Numbered from the stretch's first letter, positions 1 to 8,829 are shown. The stretch is DNA of 60,441 bases from Pseudomonadota bacterium (GCA_021851785.1 JAJZBV010000017.1:1-60441); one strand, 5' to 3'. Notes: generated by a model not told the origin, from the letters alone. Translations and numbers: made by a program.

Positions 1-1
1 C

Positions 2-703
2 CAGGGCGGCTCGGGCGACAATAACCAGCAAGGCGGCCAATCGGGCGGCCAGGGCGCGAACTGCGACACCAACCAGCAGAGCGGCTACGGCAGCCAAGGT
101 GGCTCGGGCGACAATAATAACCAGAACCCAGGCACCACCACCTGCGTCACCGTCACCGCGAGCGACACCAAGGAAATCCAAGTTCTCGCCGCTAACAGCG
201 ACATCACCGTCGGCGGCACCGCACCCACCGGCAATCTCGCCAGCCTCTACGGCACCGCGCAGACCCTGGAATTCACCTATAATCCTGGCGACACGGTATC
301 ACTCGCCGCCGGCAGCACGGCTCTCGCGTCCGTCACCGGCGCCAACAGCCAATCGATGGCGTTCCTGGAAATCTCCAACAACGCCCATCCGTTCGCCAGC
401 GGCAGCCAGATCTACTTCGAGGGGAGTGTCAACGCCGGCGAGAACATCTACGCCGATGCCGCGCTCAACCCGCTCACCAACACCGCCAACGCGGCGGCGA
501 GCAGCCATTTCAGCACCGCCCCCGGCGCTGAAACCTACGCCTTCATCTTCGGCAGCCAGGCCGATTTCACCGCCGGCGACGCGCCGATCCAGACCATGAC
601 CTACGATACCAGCAGCGCCCACGGCATGACCCTCGGCGATACCATCGGCAGCCTGAAACTCGCCGGCTATATCGGCGATCACGGCGGGCATCTCGTCGCC
701 TGA
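2..703 (+). CDS. C-terminal part of a Gly/Asn/Gln-repeat protein of unknown function (5' end outside window)
   Basis: The reading frame is open from the first bases of the window and ends at TGA 701-703, so 233 C-terminal residues are visible. The first ~40 residues are a low-complexity tract rich in Gly, Gln, Asn and Ser, built from imperfect repeats of the type GGSGDNNQQGG. After this come about 190 residues of a globular-looking, Thr/Ala/Ser-rich region with few charged residues, as in secreted or surface proteins. Two Cys flank the repeat tract. No family was recognised; no signal peptide can be assessed because the N-terminus is missing. A strong hairpin follows the stop. A secreted adhesin-like or matrix protein is possible but is only a guess from composition. 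Confidence 0.7.
   Translation, partial: QGGSGDNNQQGGQSGGQGANCDTNQQSGYGSQGGSGDNNNQNPGTTTCVTVTASDTKEIQVLAANSDITVGGTAPTGNLASLYGTAQTLEFTYNPGDTVSLAAGSTALASVTGANSQSMAFLEISNNAHPFASGSQIYFEGSVNAGENIYADAALNPLTNTANAAASSHFSTAPGAETYAFIFGSQADFTAGDAPIQTMTYDTSSAHGMTLGDTIGSLKLAGYIGDHGGHLVA
8..117 (+). repeat. direct repeat in the coding sequence of the Gly/Asn-rich protein
   Basis: A 17-bp block encoding a GSGDN-type unit occurs at 8-24 and again at 101-117, 93 bp apart. It is the visible edge of a repeat array that probably continues upstream of the window. Confidence 0.7.
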
Positions 704-712
704 TTTTCCCGC

Positions 713-754
713 CGCCCCCTCCGATCAGACGGGTCTGTCTGTTCGGAGGGGGCG
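713..754. terminator. bidirectional hairpin terminator between convergent genes
   Basis: Bases 713-724 pair perfectly with 743-754 to give a 12-bp GC-rich stem. The loop contains a second small inverted repeat (cagac/gtctg). It lies just after the stop of the repeat protein and just before the end of the opposing hdeD-like gene, so it could serve both. There is no clear T tract. Confidence 0.65.
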
Positions 755-774
755 CGGACGCGACGAGAATGCGC

Positions 775-1392
775 TCAGCCTTGGCGAGGCTCGGCCCGCG
801 CATGCAGCGCCATGGCGATGAGCGAGGCGCCGCCGAACACCATGTCGATGCCGACGAGAAGCCCCAGCGCCCAGGCGAGAGTCCCCGGCAGGCCGGAAAT
901 GACGAGACCGGCGAGAATCAAATCGATCACACCGTTCCACATCACCCATTCCCATTTGCCGGCGAGATCGCGGCGGTGGGAAATCGCCAGCATGATCATG
1001 AAAATGCCGTCGATGATGAAAAACGCGATCAAAACATAGGTCAGCGTCACCAGGCCTTGCAGCGGGTTCCATAGCAAAACACCGCCGGCGGCGACGGCCG
1101 CGACCGCCGAAAGCAGCGACCAGCCAAAGCCCGGCGCCCGCTGCGCCCGGAAGGTGAAAACCAGGCCGACGAAGCCGGCGATCACGAACAGCCAGCCGAG
1201 AAAGATCGTCGCCGCCAGCCCGGCGAGCGGCGGCACGACGATGGCGGCGAGCCCGAGCAGGCAGAGGATGATCCCCTCGGCGAGGAACGTCCGCCAATGC
1301 GCATGCAGAGATTTTTGCAGAATGCCGGCGACTTGCGAGACCGCCGCCGATTCCAGCGAGAGCGGGGAGAGTTTGTCTTCGTCTTCGGGCAT
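775..1392 (-). CDS. hdeD: HdeD family membrane protein (DUF308)
   Basis: The product is 205 residues with about six hydrophobic segments arranged as three hairpins, beginning near residue 38, and short polar termini. This is the layout of the HdeD/DUF308 family, linked in enterics to acid resistance at high cell density. It is an inner-membrane protein with no known enzymatic activity. The ATG is preceded by AAAGGAG at about 10 nt. It stands alone between a convergent hairpin terminator and a PAS-GGDEF-EAL gene on the same strand. The role in acid tolerance is transferred from the E. coli relative and is not shown by the sequence. Confidence 0.8.
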   Translation of the reverse strand: MPEDEDKLSPLSLESAAVSQVAGILQKSLHAHWRTFLAEGIILCLLGLAAIVVPPLAGLAATIFLGWLFVIAGFVGLVFTFRAQRAPGFGWSLLSAVAAVAAGGVLLWNPLQGLVTLTYVLIAFFIIDGIFMIMLAISHRRDLAGKWEWVMWNGVIDLILAGLVISGLPGTLAWALGLLVGIDMVFGGASLIAMALHARAEPRQG

Positions 1393-1444
1393 GATGCAAC
1401 GACTCCTTTGAGTGTCTCATCTGGCTGGTCGCGGAGGTGAATTG

Positions 1445-3958
1445 TCAACCGGCACACATGGTTTGCGCGAAGAAATCGTGGAGCGCCGCTTCCGCCATCG
1501 GGCGGGCGAATAAGAAGCCTTGAACGAGGTCGCAGCCGAAGCGGCGGACATAGGCGAGCTGCGCCTCGGTCTCGATGCCTTCCGCGATCAGCGGCATTTG
1601 CAACGCGCCCGCCATGCCCATGATCGCCTCGAAGATCGGCTGTCGGTCGCCCGGCCGCCGGATGCGCGAGACGAAGGATTTGTCGATCTTGATGGCGTCG
1701 AATTTGAACGTGTCGAGATAGGCGAGCGAGGAATAGCCGGTTCCGAAATCGTCGAGCACGAGGTGAACGCCGAGATCGCGCAGCGCCCGCAGCCGGCGCA
1801 AGCTCGCGGCGTTCTGCGACAGCAGCACCGATTCGGTCACTTCGAGCGCGAGGCGCCCGGCCGGCAAGCCGGTGTCGCGGAGCGCGTCGGACACCGTTTG
1901 ATGGAGATCGCCGATTTCGAACTGGCGCGGCGAGACATTGACCGAAACCCGGAGCGGCTGCGGCCAGCGGCGCGCGGCGGCGCAGGCGCTGCGCAGCGCC
2001 CAAGCGCCGATCTCGGCGATCAGGCCGCTCTCCTCGGCGGTCGGGATGAACTCGCCGGGCAGGATGAGCCCGCGTTCGGGATGGTGCCAGCGAAGTAGCG
2101 CCTCGACGCCGATCACGCGGCGCGTCGCGATCCGCATGATCGGCTGAAAGGCGAGCGAGAATTCCTCGCGCGGGAGGGCGTGGGCAAGATCTGCGCGGCG
2201 CCGGTGGGCGGCCTCGAAGGCGATCTGCATCTCCGGCTGGAACAGCCAATAGCTGCCGCGCGCCCTGGTCTTGGCGACATAGAGGGCGCGGTCGGCCTGG
2301 CGGTAAAGCGTATCGGCGTCGCCGCTATCGGGTGTCGAGACCGCGATCCCGATCGAGAATCGCCCGACCAGAGACAGGCCCTCGACGATGAACGGCGGCT
2401 GCATCGCGGCGAGGATGCGCTCGGCGAGGGAAATGACGTCGGAAACTGTCCTGACCGCGCTCTGCATGATGACGAATTCGTCACCGCCGCAGCGCGCCAG
2501 TGAATCCTCCGCCCGCAGGCAGGATTGCAGACGATCGACCACCAGGCGAAGCAGCGCGTCGCCCACCGGATGGCCGTGGGCGTCGTTGACTTCCTTGAAA
2601 TAGTCGAGATCGAGACAGAACAGCGCGACGAGATCGCCCGGCCCTCGCTGCGCGAGCCGGGCGCCGAGCCGGCTGAACAGGGTCGCGCGGTTCATCGCCC
2701 CGGTCAGGGAATCGTGCGTCGCGGCATGGCGCAGCCGCTGTTGTGCCGCGCGTTTTTCGGAAATGTCGCGCAGGAACAGCGAGACATCGCTCTCGCCGGC
2801 GACCAGGCTGGCTTCGAACCAGAGATCGGTGGGGGGCCAGAAGATCTCGAAATGGCTGTCTTCCCGGCGCTCGTTCGCGCGGCCGAGGGCGTCGCGGATG
2901 ATCTGCCCATGGGCGCGGGCGAACAATTCCGCCGCCGGCCTCCCGACCGGGCTCGCGCCGAGGCCGAGCGCGTGGGTCGCCTTGCTGTTGGCAAAGGTGA
3001 CGCGGCCTTCCCGATCGCAGACGATCACCGCGTCGCCGGCTTCCTCCAGAACCCGGAAGGCGAGCGCTTCCGAGGCCCGCCGCGCCGCTTCGCTTTCTCG
3101 TAAAGCGGCCTCGATCCGGCGATAGGGGGTGATGTCCTGGGTGGTGCCGCGTATGATCGTGACCCGGCCGCTCGGGGCAAAAATTGGCTCGGCATGGGTC
3201 AGGGCGTCCCGGATCGAGCCGTCGGGGTGAAGGATCCGGTATTCGAGCGTGACCGGTTTTTTGGCCACCACCGCGGCGTAGAATTGCGCCATCGCCCGGG
3301 CATGGTCATCCGGATGGAACATGGCGCGCATCTGTTCGTAGCTCACCGGCGCCGCTGACGGCGCGCGCCCCATGATCCACCAGGTTTCGGGAGAAAACCA
3401 CAGGCAGCGATTCGCGACATCCCAGCGCCAGCCGCCGACCCGGGCGAGCCGATGCGCGGCGGCGAGTTCCTCGGTTCGTTGCGAGAGTTCCTGGGTCAGC
3501 GCGGCGAGGCGCCGGGCGCTTTCGGCGGCGGTGGCGCTCTCGCCCCTGAGCCGTTCGGTCAGATCGCGGAGTGCCGTGATATCGGCGGTCGTGCCGACCA
3601 TGCGGAGCGGCCGGCCGGCGGCGTCGCGCATCACCACCTTGCCGCGCGAGAGCACCCATTTATAGCGGCCATCCCGGCAGCGGAGCCGGTGTTCGACTTC
3701 GTAGACCGGGGTTTCCCCGGCCAAATGCGCCTGGATCGTCGCCTGGACATAAGCGAGATCATCGGGATGGATGCGGGCATAACTCTCTTCGATGGCGTTG
3801 ACCGGCGGCGCGTCCTCGTCGCCGAGGATCGCGTGCCAGCTCTTGGAATAGCGGATCTTGCCGGAGACGATGTCGCGGTCCCAAAGACCGGTTGCGCTGC
3901 CGTCGATGGCTTGCAGCCAGATATCGGAAAAATCCTCGAGATTAGGCATCTCGTTCAT
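1445..3958 (-). CDS. PAS-PAS-PAS-GGDEF-EAL sensor protein for cyclic di-GMP turnover
   Basis: The 837-residue cytoplasmic protein has three PAS/PAC-type sensor modules (about 12-130, 170-285 and 300-405), a short helical linker around 135-170, a GGDEF domain (about 415-575, intact GGDEF at 491-495) and an EAL domain (about 590-830, EAL at 619-621, DDFGTG at 736-741). Both catalytic signatures are intact, so it may synthesise and degrade c-di-GMP, with one activity usually dominating. No membrane segment is visible. The ATG at 3958 was chosen because the PAS homology begins close to it; the frame stays open upstream but that part is Arg/Pro-rich and overlaps another decayed gene. The PAS ligand cannot be read from sequence. 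Confidence 0.9.
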   Translation of the reverse strand: MNEMPNLEDFSDIWLQAIDGSATGLWDRDIVSGKIRYSKSWHAILGDEDAPPVNAIEESYARIHPDDLAYVQATIQAHLAGETPVYEVEHRLRCRDGRYKWVLSRGKVVMRDAAGRPLRMVGTTADITALRDLTERLRGESATAAESARRLAALTQELSQRTEELAAAHRLARVGGWRWDVANRCLWFSPETWWIMGRAPSAAPVSYEQMRAMFHPDDHARAMAQFYAAVVAKKPVTLEYRILHPDGSIRDALTHAEPIFAPSGRVTIIRGTTQDITPYRRIEAALRESEAARRASEALAFRVLEEAGDAVIVCDREGRVTFANSKATHALGLGASPVGRPAAELFARAHGQIIRDALGRANERREDSHFEIFWPPTDLWFEASLVAGESDVSLFLRDISEKRAAQQRLRHAATHDSLTGAMNRATLFSRLGARLAQRGPGDLVALFCLDLDYFKEVNDAHGHPVGDALLRLVVDRLQSCLRAEDSLARCGGDEFVIMQSAVRTVSDVISLAERILAAMQPPFIVEGLSLVGRFSIGIAVSTPDSGDADTLYRQADRALYVAKTRARGSYWLFQPEMQIAFEAAHRRRADLAHALPREEFSLAFQPIMRIATRRVIGVEALLRWHHPERGLILPGEFIPTAEESGLIAEIGAWALRSACAAARRWPQPLRVSVNVSPRQFEIGDLHQTVSDALRDTGLPAGRLALEVTESVLLSQNAASLRRLRALRDLGVHLVLDDFGTGYSSLAYLDTFKFDAIKIDKSFVSRIRRPGDRQPIFEAIMGMAGALQMPLIAEGIETEAQLAYVRRFGCDLVQGFLFARPMAEAALHDFFAQTMCAG

Positions 3959-4318
3959 GTCACGGCCTCGCCGCCGCGGCCGGTATCCAACCATCCGCAT
4001 CCATCCATCGGTCCTCCCCCGACCCGCGGGGGCGTTTCGGCCTGGCACGGAGATTGCCAGCGCAAGATTTAAAATCGCCTTTACGCCGCACCGTCCACGG
4101 CGCGCCCTGCGGCCAGTCCGGCTGCGGTTTCGAGAACGTGGCGATGTTGTCGAGCCCGGCATTGGTGCGGGTATCGGCGAGCAACACCAGACCTTCGGCC
4201 AGCGCAAGTCAGACGCAGTACGTCACTTCTTTTCCCTGTCCGATGCCGCGATCTCCGGGGCCGCTGTTCAGGCACCAAAACCGCGCCATTATGCCATCAT
4301 GGCGACCCGGAAAAACAG
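3959..4318. other. 360-bp region without an intact gene
   Basis: The stretch between the PAS-GGDEF-EAL gene and the AlkA-like gene holds no intact reading frame with recognisable homology. Its centre carries a fragment that looks like the start of an Anbu-type peptidase gene, listed separately. The rest presumably contains the divergent promoters of the two flanking genes, but no convincing -35/-10 pair was found. Confidence 0.6.
4128..4226 (-). pseudogene. remnant of the N-terminus of an Anbu-type (proteasome-like) peptidase gene
   Basis: Read on the minus strand from a GTG at 4226, the frame gives MTYCV, then a TGA stop at 4211-4209, then LALAEGLVLLADTRTNAGLD followed by NIATFSK. This closely resembles the conserved start of bacterial Anbu/proteasome-type proteases (COG3484), whose mature N-terminus carries the catalytic Thr of MTYCVG and the SDSRTNAGVD and ISTF motifs. 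Similarity ends after about residue 33 and the rest of the usual ~240 residues is missing. A purine-rich run resembling a ribosome site precedes the GTG. It is most likely a decayed gene start left by a deletion. The identification is from memory of the family signature, not a search. Confidence 0.6.
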
Positions 4319-4981
4319 ATGGCGCTGATCCCCTTTCCGGCGCCGCCGCCGGCGGCCCGCGCGGCGCTGGCGGCGCTCGTCGCGCGCGACCCGGCGCTCG
4401 CGGCGATCGAGCGGCGTTGCGGCCCCTTGCCCTGGCGGCGCCGGGCCGGGGGCTTCGCCGGGTTGCTCCAGGCGATCTGCGGCCAGCAGATCAGCAACCA
4501 GGCGGCGGCGGCGATCTGGCGCCGACTCGCCGCGATCCCGGGTGCCGTGACCCCCGAGGGGCTGCACCGCCTTCCCGATGCGGCGCTGCGCGCGGCCGGC
4601 CTCTCGCGCCCGAAAATCATCCATGCCCGGGCGCTTGCTGCGGCCTTCGCCAGCGGCGGGTTGAGCGAGGCGGGGCTCGCGGCGATGGAAGACGAGGCGG
4701 CCATCGCGACGATCGCCGGGGTGCGCGGGCTCGGGCGCTGGAGCGGCGAGGTCTATCTTCTGTTCGCGCTGGAGCGGGAGGACGTGTTTCCCGCCGGCGA
4801 TCTCGCGCTCGCCGCGTCCATCGCCGCTCTCAAGGGGTTTTCCGCGCGCCCGCGTGAGGCGGCTCTGCGCGCGCTCGCCGAAGACTGGCGGCCCTGGCGC
4901 GGTCTGGCCGCGCGCCTCCTCTGGCACCATTGGCGCTTCGTCACCGGCCGCCCGAGCATGGACGATCCTCCGCCGGCATGA
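4319..4981 (+). CDS. DNA-3-methyladenine glycosylase II, AlkA-like HhH-GPD protein
   Basis: The 220-residue product is a helix-hairpin-helix/GPD-fold base-excision glycosylase that would remove alkylated purines such as 3-methyladenine. The segment LLQAICGQQISNQAA (about 49-63) is the typical start of the HhH-GPD domain, the hairpin is VRGLGRWSGEVYLLFAL (about 135-151), and the catalytic Asp is D161 in FPAGDLAL. It lacks the N-terminal domain of E. coli AlkA, as many short bacterial relatives do, and has no Fe-S Cys cluster, which argues against endonuclease III or MutY. It is followed 30 bp later by an enoyl-CoA hydratase gene on the same strand, probably without functional connection. Confidence 0.85.
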   Translation: MALIPFPAPPPAARAALAALVARDPALAAIERRCGPLPWRRRAGGFAGLLQAICGQQISNQAAAAIWRRLAAIPGAVTPEGLHRLPDAALRAAGLSRPKIIHARALAAAFASGGLSEAGLAAMEDEAAIATIAGVRGLGRWSGEVYLLFALEREDVFPAGDLALAASIAALKGFSARPREAALRALAEDWRPWRGLAARLLWHHWRFVTGRPSMDDPPPA

Positions 4982-5011
4982 CATTTTGCTCCGGCAAAAG
5001 GAGTGACCGCC

Positions 5012-5806
5012 ATGCCCGAAACCGATCAGGCCGCAACCCATCTCACCGTCACCCGCGAGGACAGCGTCGCGGTCGTGACCTTCAACCGCCCGGAACGCCG
5101 CAACGCTTTCAATCTCGCGATGTGGCGGCGGCTGAAGGAGATCATGGAGGCGCTTTCGGCGGAGGATGATCTGCGCTCTATCGTGCTGCGCGGCGCCGGC
5201 GGCGCATTTTCGGCCGGCGCCGATATCTCCGCTTTCGCGACCGAACGCGGCAGCCGCGAGGCGGAGGACCGCTATGCCGAGATGCTGCATGAGAGCATGC
5301 AGTCGATCCGGCTCTGCCGCCATCCGGTGGTGGCCGCGATCGAGGGCATCTGTCTCGGCGGCGGCGCCGGGATCGCGACGATGTGCGATTTTCGTGTCGG
5401 CGGCGAAAATATCCGCTTCGGCATCACGGCGCGCAATCTCGGCATCTGGTACCCGTATGCCGAGATCGATCCGATCATCCAGATGGTGGGCACCGGGGTC
5501 GTTGCCGAAATCCTGATCGAAGGGCGGATTTTCAACGGCACCGAGGCCTACGCGAAAGGCCTGCTCTCGCGCGTCGTCGCGGATGCGCAGGTCGCGGCGG
5601 AGGCGATGGCGCTGGCCCGGCGGATCGGCGAGGGCAGCCCGCTTTCGGCGCGGTTCCACAAGGCGGCGATCCGCAAGCTGCGCGGGCCGCTCCCGATCAC
5701 GCCGGAGGAGGATCGGGCGGTGAATGATTTCGCCGCGACCGAGGATTTCCAGAATGCCGCCCGCGCCTTCCTCGCCAAGCAGAAGCCGCGCTTCGTCGGG
5801 CGGTGA
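5012..5806 (+). CDS. enoyl-CoA hydratase/isomerase family protein
   Basis: The 264-residue product has the crotonase fold: the oxyanion-hole segments FSAGADISAF and GICLGGGAGIA and the N-terminal TFNRPERRNAF are typical. It should act on an acyl-CoA thioester in the cytoplasm; the substrate cannot be named. In the second catalytic region the acidic pair of classical hydratases is not obvious, so isomerase or hydrolase activity is possible. The ATG at 5012 is preferred because AAAGGAG at 4997-5003 lies 8 nt upstream; an in-frame GTG at 5003 overlaps that site. It converges with the organic-acid operon, leaving 25 bp between the stops. Confidence 0.85.
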   Translation: MPETDQAATHLTVTREDSVAVVTFNRPERRNAFNLAMWRRLKEIMEALSAEDDLRSIVLRGAGGAFSAGADISAFATERGSREAEDRYAEMLHESMQSIRLCRHPVVAAIEGICLGGGAGIATMCDFRVGGENIRFGITARNLGIWYPYAEIDPIIQMVGTGVVAEILIEGRIFNGTEAYAKGLLSRVVADAQVAAEAMALARRIGEGSPLSARFHKAAIRKLRGPLPITPEEDRAVNDFAATEDFQNAARAFLAKQKPRFVGR

Positions 5807-5831
5807 ATGCTGCCGGGGCGCCGCGGCGGTC

Positions 5832-6683
5832 TCAGCGCATCAGCGAGAGGGCGGCCTTGGTGAGTTCACCGGCGGGATCGCGGAGTGCATCGAGAATGGT
5901 GTAATGATTGGCGCCCGCGACGGGGATCAGCGGCCCCGGCGCGTGGCTGGCGGCGCGCCGCGCGTGCAGGGCGCGGCTATCGGCGATCAGGCGCGGCAGC
6001 TCGGCGGTGCCGTAGGCGATCGCGAGCGGCTTGCCGATGGCGGGCTGCCGGAGCGGCGAGAGAGTGGTGATTTCCGCCGCCGTCAGACGGAGCTTGTCAT
6101 CGAGATAGGTGTCGCGGAGCGGCGCGAGGTCGAAAACGCCGGAAATCGCAAGGCCCGCCGCGACTGCCCGGTGCCCGAGCGCGAGGGCCGCGAGATGGCC
6201 GCCGGCCGACCAGCCCGAAAGCAGGATCGGCCCGGCGATCCGATGCGCCCGGCCGTTTTCGGCGAGCCAGTCGAGCGCCGTATCGATTTCATCGACGATG
6301 CCGGCGAGCGAAATATCCGGCGCCAGCGTGTAGCCGGGAAACGCTTGCGCGAACCCATGCGCGCGCACGCCCTCGGCGAGACACGCGAAATCCTCGTGTC
6401 GGTTCCTTTGCCAATAGCCGCCATGGAGGAAAACGAGGCAGGGAGCCGCAGCGTCTTCGGCCGGAAACAGATCCCAGCGCTGGCGTGGCCGGGGGCCATA
6501 GGGGATATCGAGCACGCCCGGCACGCGGGCGCGAAATCGCTTCGCATCGGCGATCCGCCGCGCGTTCAGGGCGTCGCTTTCCGGCACCGCGAGGCTGTTG
6601 TTATAGGCGCGGTCACGGGTTTCCTGTGGCAGCGCCCGCCATGCGATCATCTGCGCGTCCGGCGTTTGGGTTTCCGGCATCAT
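5832..6683 (-). CDS. alpha/beta hydrolase, kynurenine formamidase-like
   Basis: The 283-residue product is an alpha/beta hydrolase with the oxyanion-hole motif HGGYW (87-91) and the nucleophile elbow GWSAGG (Ser159); a His near the C-terminus in GANHYTI completes the likely triad. HGGYW and the overall length resemble arylformamidase (kynurenine formamidase)-like and esterase proteins of the BD-FAE group. It is the last gene of a four-gene operon, overlapping the upstream lyase gene by 4 nt. In that setting it may hydrolyse an ester, amide or thioester of the imported acid instead of N-formylkynurenine; no other kynurenine gene is nearby. GGAGAAGAA precedes the ATG. Confidence 0.8.
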   Translation of the reverse strand: MMPETQTPDAQMIAWRALPQETRDRAYNNSLAVPESDALNARRIADAKRFRARVPGVLDIPYGPRPRQRWDLFPAEDAAAPCLVFLHGGYWQRNRHEDFACLAEGVRAHGFAQAFPGYTLAPDISLAGIVDEIDTALDWLAENGRAHRIAGPILLSGWSAGGHLAALALGHRAVAAGLAISGVFDLAPLRDTYLDDKLRLTAAEITTLSPLRQPAIGKPLAIAYGTAELPRLIADSRALHARRAASHAPGPLIPVAGANHYTILDALRDPAGELTKAALSLMR

Positions 6684-7579
6684 TTCTTCTCCGCCTCCCG
6701 CGCCGCGATCGCCGCCGCGCGTGCAAGCGTCTGGCGGGCGCGCGCAACGACCGGCGCGTCGATCATTTTGCCCTCGAAGGCAACCGCGCCCTTGCCGGCG
6801 GCAACGCCCGCGTCATAGGCCGCGAGCAGACGCCCGGCGCGGTCGATTTCGGCCGCCGAGGGCGCGTATTCCTCGTTGATCACCGCGATCTGCGCCGGAT
6901 GGATCGCGCTCGCGCCGAGAAACCCGAGCCGGCGCGAGCGCCGGAGGGTTGCGCGAAAAGCGGCGAGATCGGTGAAATCGGCGACGCTGCCGAGGAAGCC
7001 GAGCGGCACGATGCCGGCGGCGCGGGCGGCGATGATCATCTGCTGCTTGGGATAGAACAACCCCTCCGCTTCCGGCTCCATGCCGAGCGACAGCGCGAAA
7101 TCCTCGGCCCCGAGGGTGAGCGCGATGATCCGCGCATCGCTCCGCGCGATCGCTTCGGCGCGAAACAACCCGCGCGCCGTCTCGATCATCGGGATCAGAC
7201 CGATCTTGCCTGGCGGCAGGCCGCGCTCATCCTCCAGTTCCGCGATGATTTCGGCGATCGCCTCGACCTGTTCGGCGCTTTCGATTTTGGGCAGCATGAG
7301 TGCTGCGATCCCGGCGATCACCGCGGCTTCGAGATCGGCGACGAGGCTGCGCCAGGGCCGGTTGACGCGAACCACGATAGCGGCGCCGCCGCCGGCGGCC
7401 TTGCGCGCGGCGGCGGCGAGAAGGGTGCGGGCGCGAGGTTTTTCCGCCACCGGAATCGAATCCTCGAGATCGAGAATGACCGCATCGGCACCGGCGTTCG
7501 CGGATTTTTCGACGAAACGCGGATTGGTCACCGGAACGAACAGCAGCGAACGCCAGAGCGGCGGGGATTTGGTGATCAT
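6680..7579 (-). CDS. CitE-like acyl-CoA lyase (HpcH/HpaI aldolase family)
   Basis: The 299-residue product belongs to the CitE/malyl-CoA lyase-like TIM barrels: RSLLFVPVTNPRFVEK near the start, DAVILDLEDSIP (about 32-43), VRVNRPW, PKIESAEQ, PMIETARG and the metal-binding GAEDFA segment are all present. These enzymes cleave or condense 3-hydroxy-dicarboxyl-CoA thioesters such as malyl-CoA or citramalyl-CoA using Mg2+. Other citrate lyase subunits are absent here, so a stand-alone acyl-CoA lyase is more likely than citrate lyase beta. It overlaps the CoA-transferase gene upstream and the hydrolase gene downstream by 4 nt each, indicating translational coupling. Confidence 0.88.
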   Translation of the reverse strand: MITKSPPLWRSLLFVPVTNPRFVEKSANAGADAVILDLEDSIPVAEKPRARTLLAAAARKAAGGGAAIVVRVNRPWRSLVADLEAAVIAGIAALMLPKIESAEQVEAIAEIIAELEDERGLPPGKIGLIPMIETARGLFRAEAIARSDARIIALTLGAEDFALSLGMEPEAEGLFYPKQQMIIAARAAGIVPLGFLGSVADFTDLAAFRATLRRSRRLGFLGASAIHPAQIAVINEEYAPSAAEIDRAGRLLAAYDAGVAAGKGAVAFEGKMIDAPVVARARQTLARAAAIAAREAEKK

Positions 7580-8829
7580 GATCGGCTCTCCCGGATGATC
7601 CCGCGCGCGAGCAGATCGTCGTATTCGGCGCCGGCGCAGCCGATTTCGGCGAGCAGCGCGCGGGTGTCGGCGCCGAGCGCGGGGGCGGCACGACGCAACT
7701 GGCCGGGGGTTGCCGAGAGCCGCGGCAGGACGTCGTGCATCAGCATCGTCGCCGCCGTGTCTTGCGGTTTTTCATCCGGTCCAGCTTGATCCGGCACCGC
7801 GACGACGACGCCGCGCGCGGCGACATGCGGATCGGCGAGAAACTGCTCGATGTCATGGACCAAAGCCGCGGTCACCTCGGCGGCGGCGAAAATCTGGAGC
7901 GCCTCCGCAGCGTCGCGCGCGGCGATGAAGGCGGCGATCGGCTGCTCGCAGGCATCGACATGGCGAAGCCGGTCGGTATTGGTGCGAAAACGCGGATCAT
8001 CGATCATGTCGGGCCGGCCGACGGCGCGGAACAGACGCTCGGCCATCGTCTGGATGGAAGCGGAGATGGCGATGAAGCGGCCGTCACGGGTGCGAAAGAC
8101 ATTGCGCGGCGCGGTGGTCGCCGAGCGGTTGCCGGTGCGCTCCGGCTTGCGCCCGGTGCGCGCGAAGATCGCGGCATCGGGGCCGAGAATCGAATGGACC
8201 GCTTCGAGCAGGGAAAGATCGATCACCTGTCCGCGCCCGCTCGTCGCGGCGACCCTGAGCGCGACCATGACGCCGAAGGCGCCGTAAAGCCCGGCGAGCA
8301 TGTCGGCGAGCGCGAGCGGCGGCAGCAGCGGCTCGCGCTCGGGGAAACCGTTTTTCGCGGCGAAGCCCGACATCGCCTCGACCAGGGTGCCGAAGCCCGG
8401 ATAGCCGCGATAGGGGCCGGTCTGGCCGAAGCCGGAGATGCGCGCGATGACGAGACGGGGGTTTTGCTCATGGAGCCGCGCCGGCGCGAGATCCATCTTC
8501 TCCAGCGTGCCGGGGCGGAAATTCTCGACCAGGACATCGGCGCCGGCAACCAGGCGCAAAAGCAGCGCCTTGCCCTCGATGGCGCGGAGATCGAGGGCGA
8601 GCGATTTCTTGTTGCGGGCGTAGATCTTCCAATGCAGGCTGCGTCCCTCGTCACGCCAGGCGCGCAGCGGATCGCCGGTTTTGGGATCCTCGATCTTGAT
8701 CACCTCGGCGCCGTGATCGGCGAGTTGCAGGCTCAGCATATTGCCGGCGACGAGGCGCGAGAGATCGAGGACGCGCATCCCATCGAGCGGCGCCGGCAGC
8801 GCCGGCGAAAACGGTTTCTCGGTGATCAT
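7576..8829 (-). CDS. CaiB/BaiF family (class III) CoA-transferase
   Basis: The 417-residue product shows the class III CoA-transferase pattern: GMRVLDLSRLVAGN at the N-terminus, GAEVIKIEDPKTGDPLR, the Lys-rich NKKSLALDLR strand, DVLVENFRPGTLE, the catalytic Asp in LALADMLAG and the C-terminal LGADTRALLAEIG. These enzymes move CoA between two carboxylic acids through an aspartyl-CoA anhydride. Its ATG directly abuts the stop of the transporter gene, and its stop overlaps the CitE-like gene. The context suggests that it activates the transported hydroxy-acid, with succinyl-CoA or acetyl-CoA as likely donor; this is inference. Confidence 0.9.
   Translation of the reverse strand: MITEKPFSPALPAPLDGMRVLDLSRLVAGNMLSLQLADHGAEVIKIEDPKTGDPLRAWRDEGRSLHWKIYARNKKSLALDLRAIEGKALLLRLVAGADVLVENFRPGTLEKMDLAPARLHEQNPRLVIARISGFGQTGPYRGYPGFGTLVEAMSGFAAKNGFPEREPLLPPLALADMLAGLYGAFGVMVALRVAATSGRGQVIDLSLLEAVHSILGPDAAIFARTGRKPERTGNRSATTAPRNVFRTRDGRFIAISASIQTMAERLFRAVGRPDMIDDPRFRTNTDRLRHVDACEQPIAAFIAARDAAEALQIFAAAEVTAALVHDIEQFLADPHVAARGVVVAVPDQAGPDEKPQDTAATMLMHDVLPRLSATPGQLRRAAPALGADTRALLAEIGCAGAEYDDLLARGIIRESRS

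Noticed and set aside
3959-4207. N-terminal extension of the PAS-GGDEF-EAL protein to 4207
   Set aside because: The added 83 residues are Arg/Pro-rich, unlike PAS proteins, and overlap the Anbu-like remnant in another frame.
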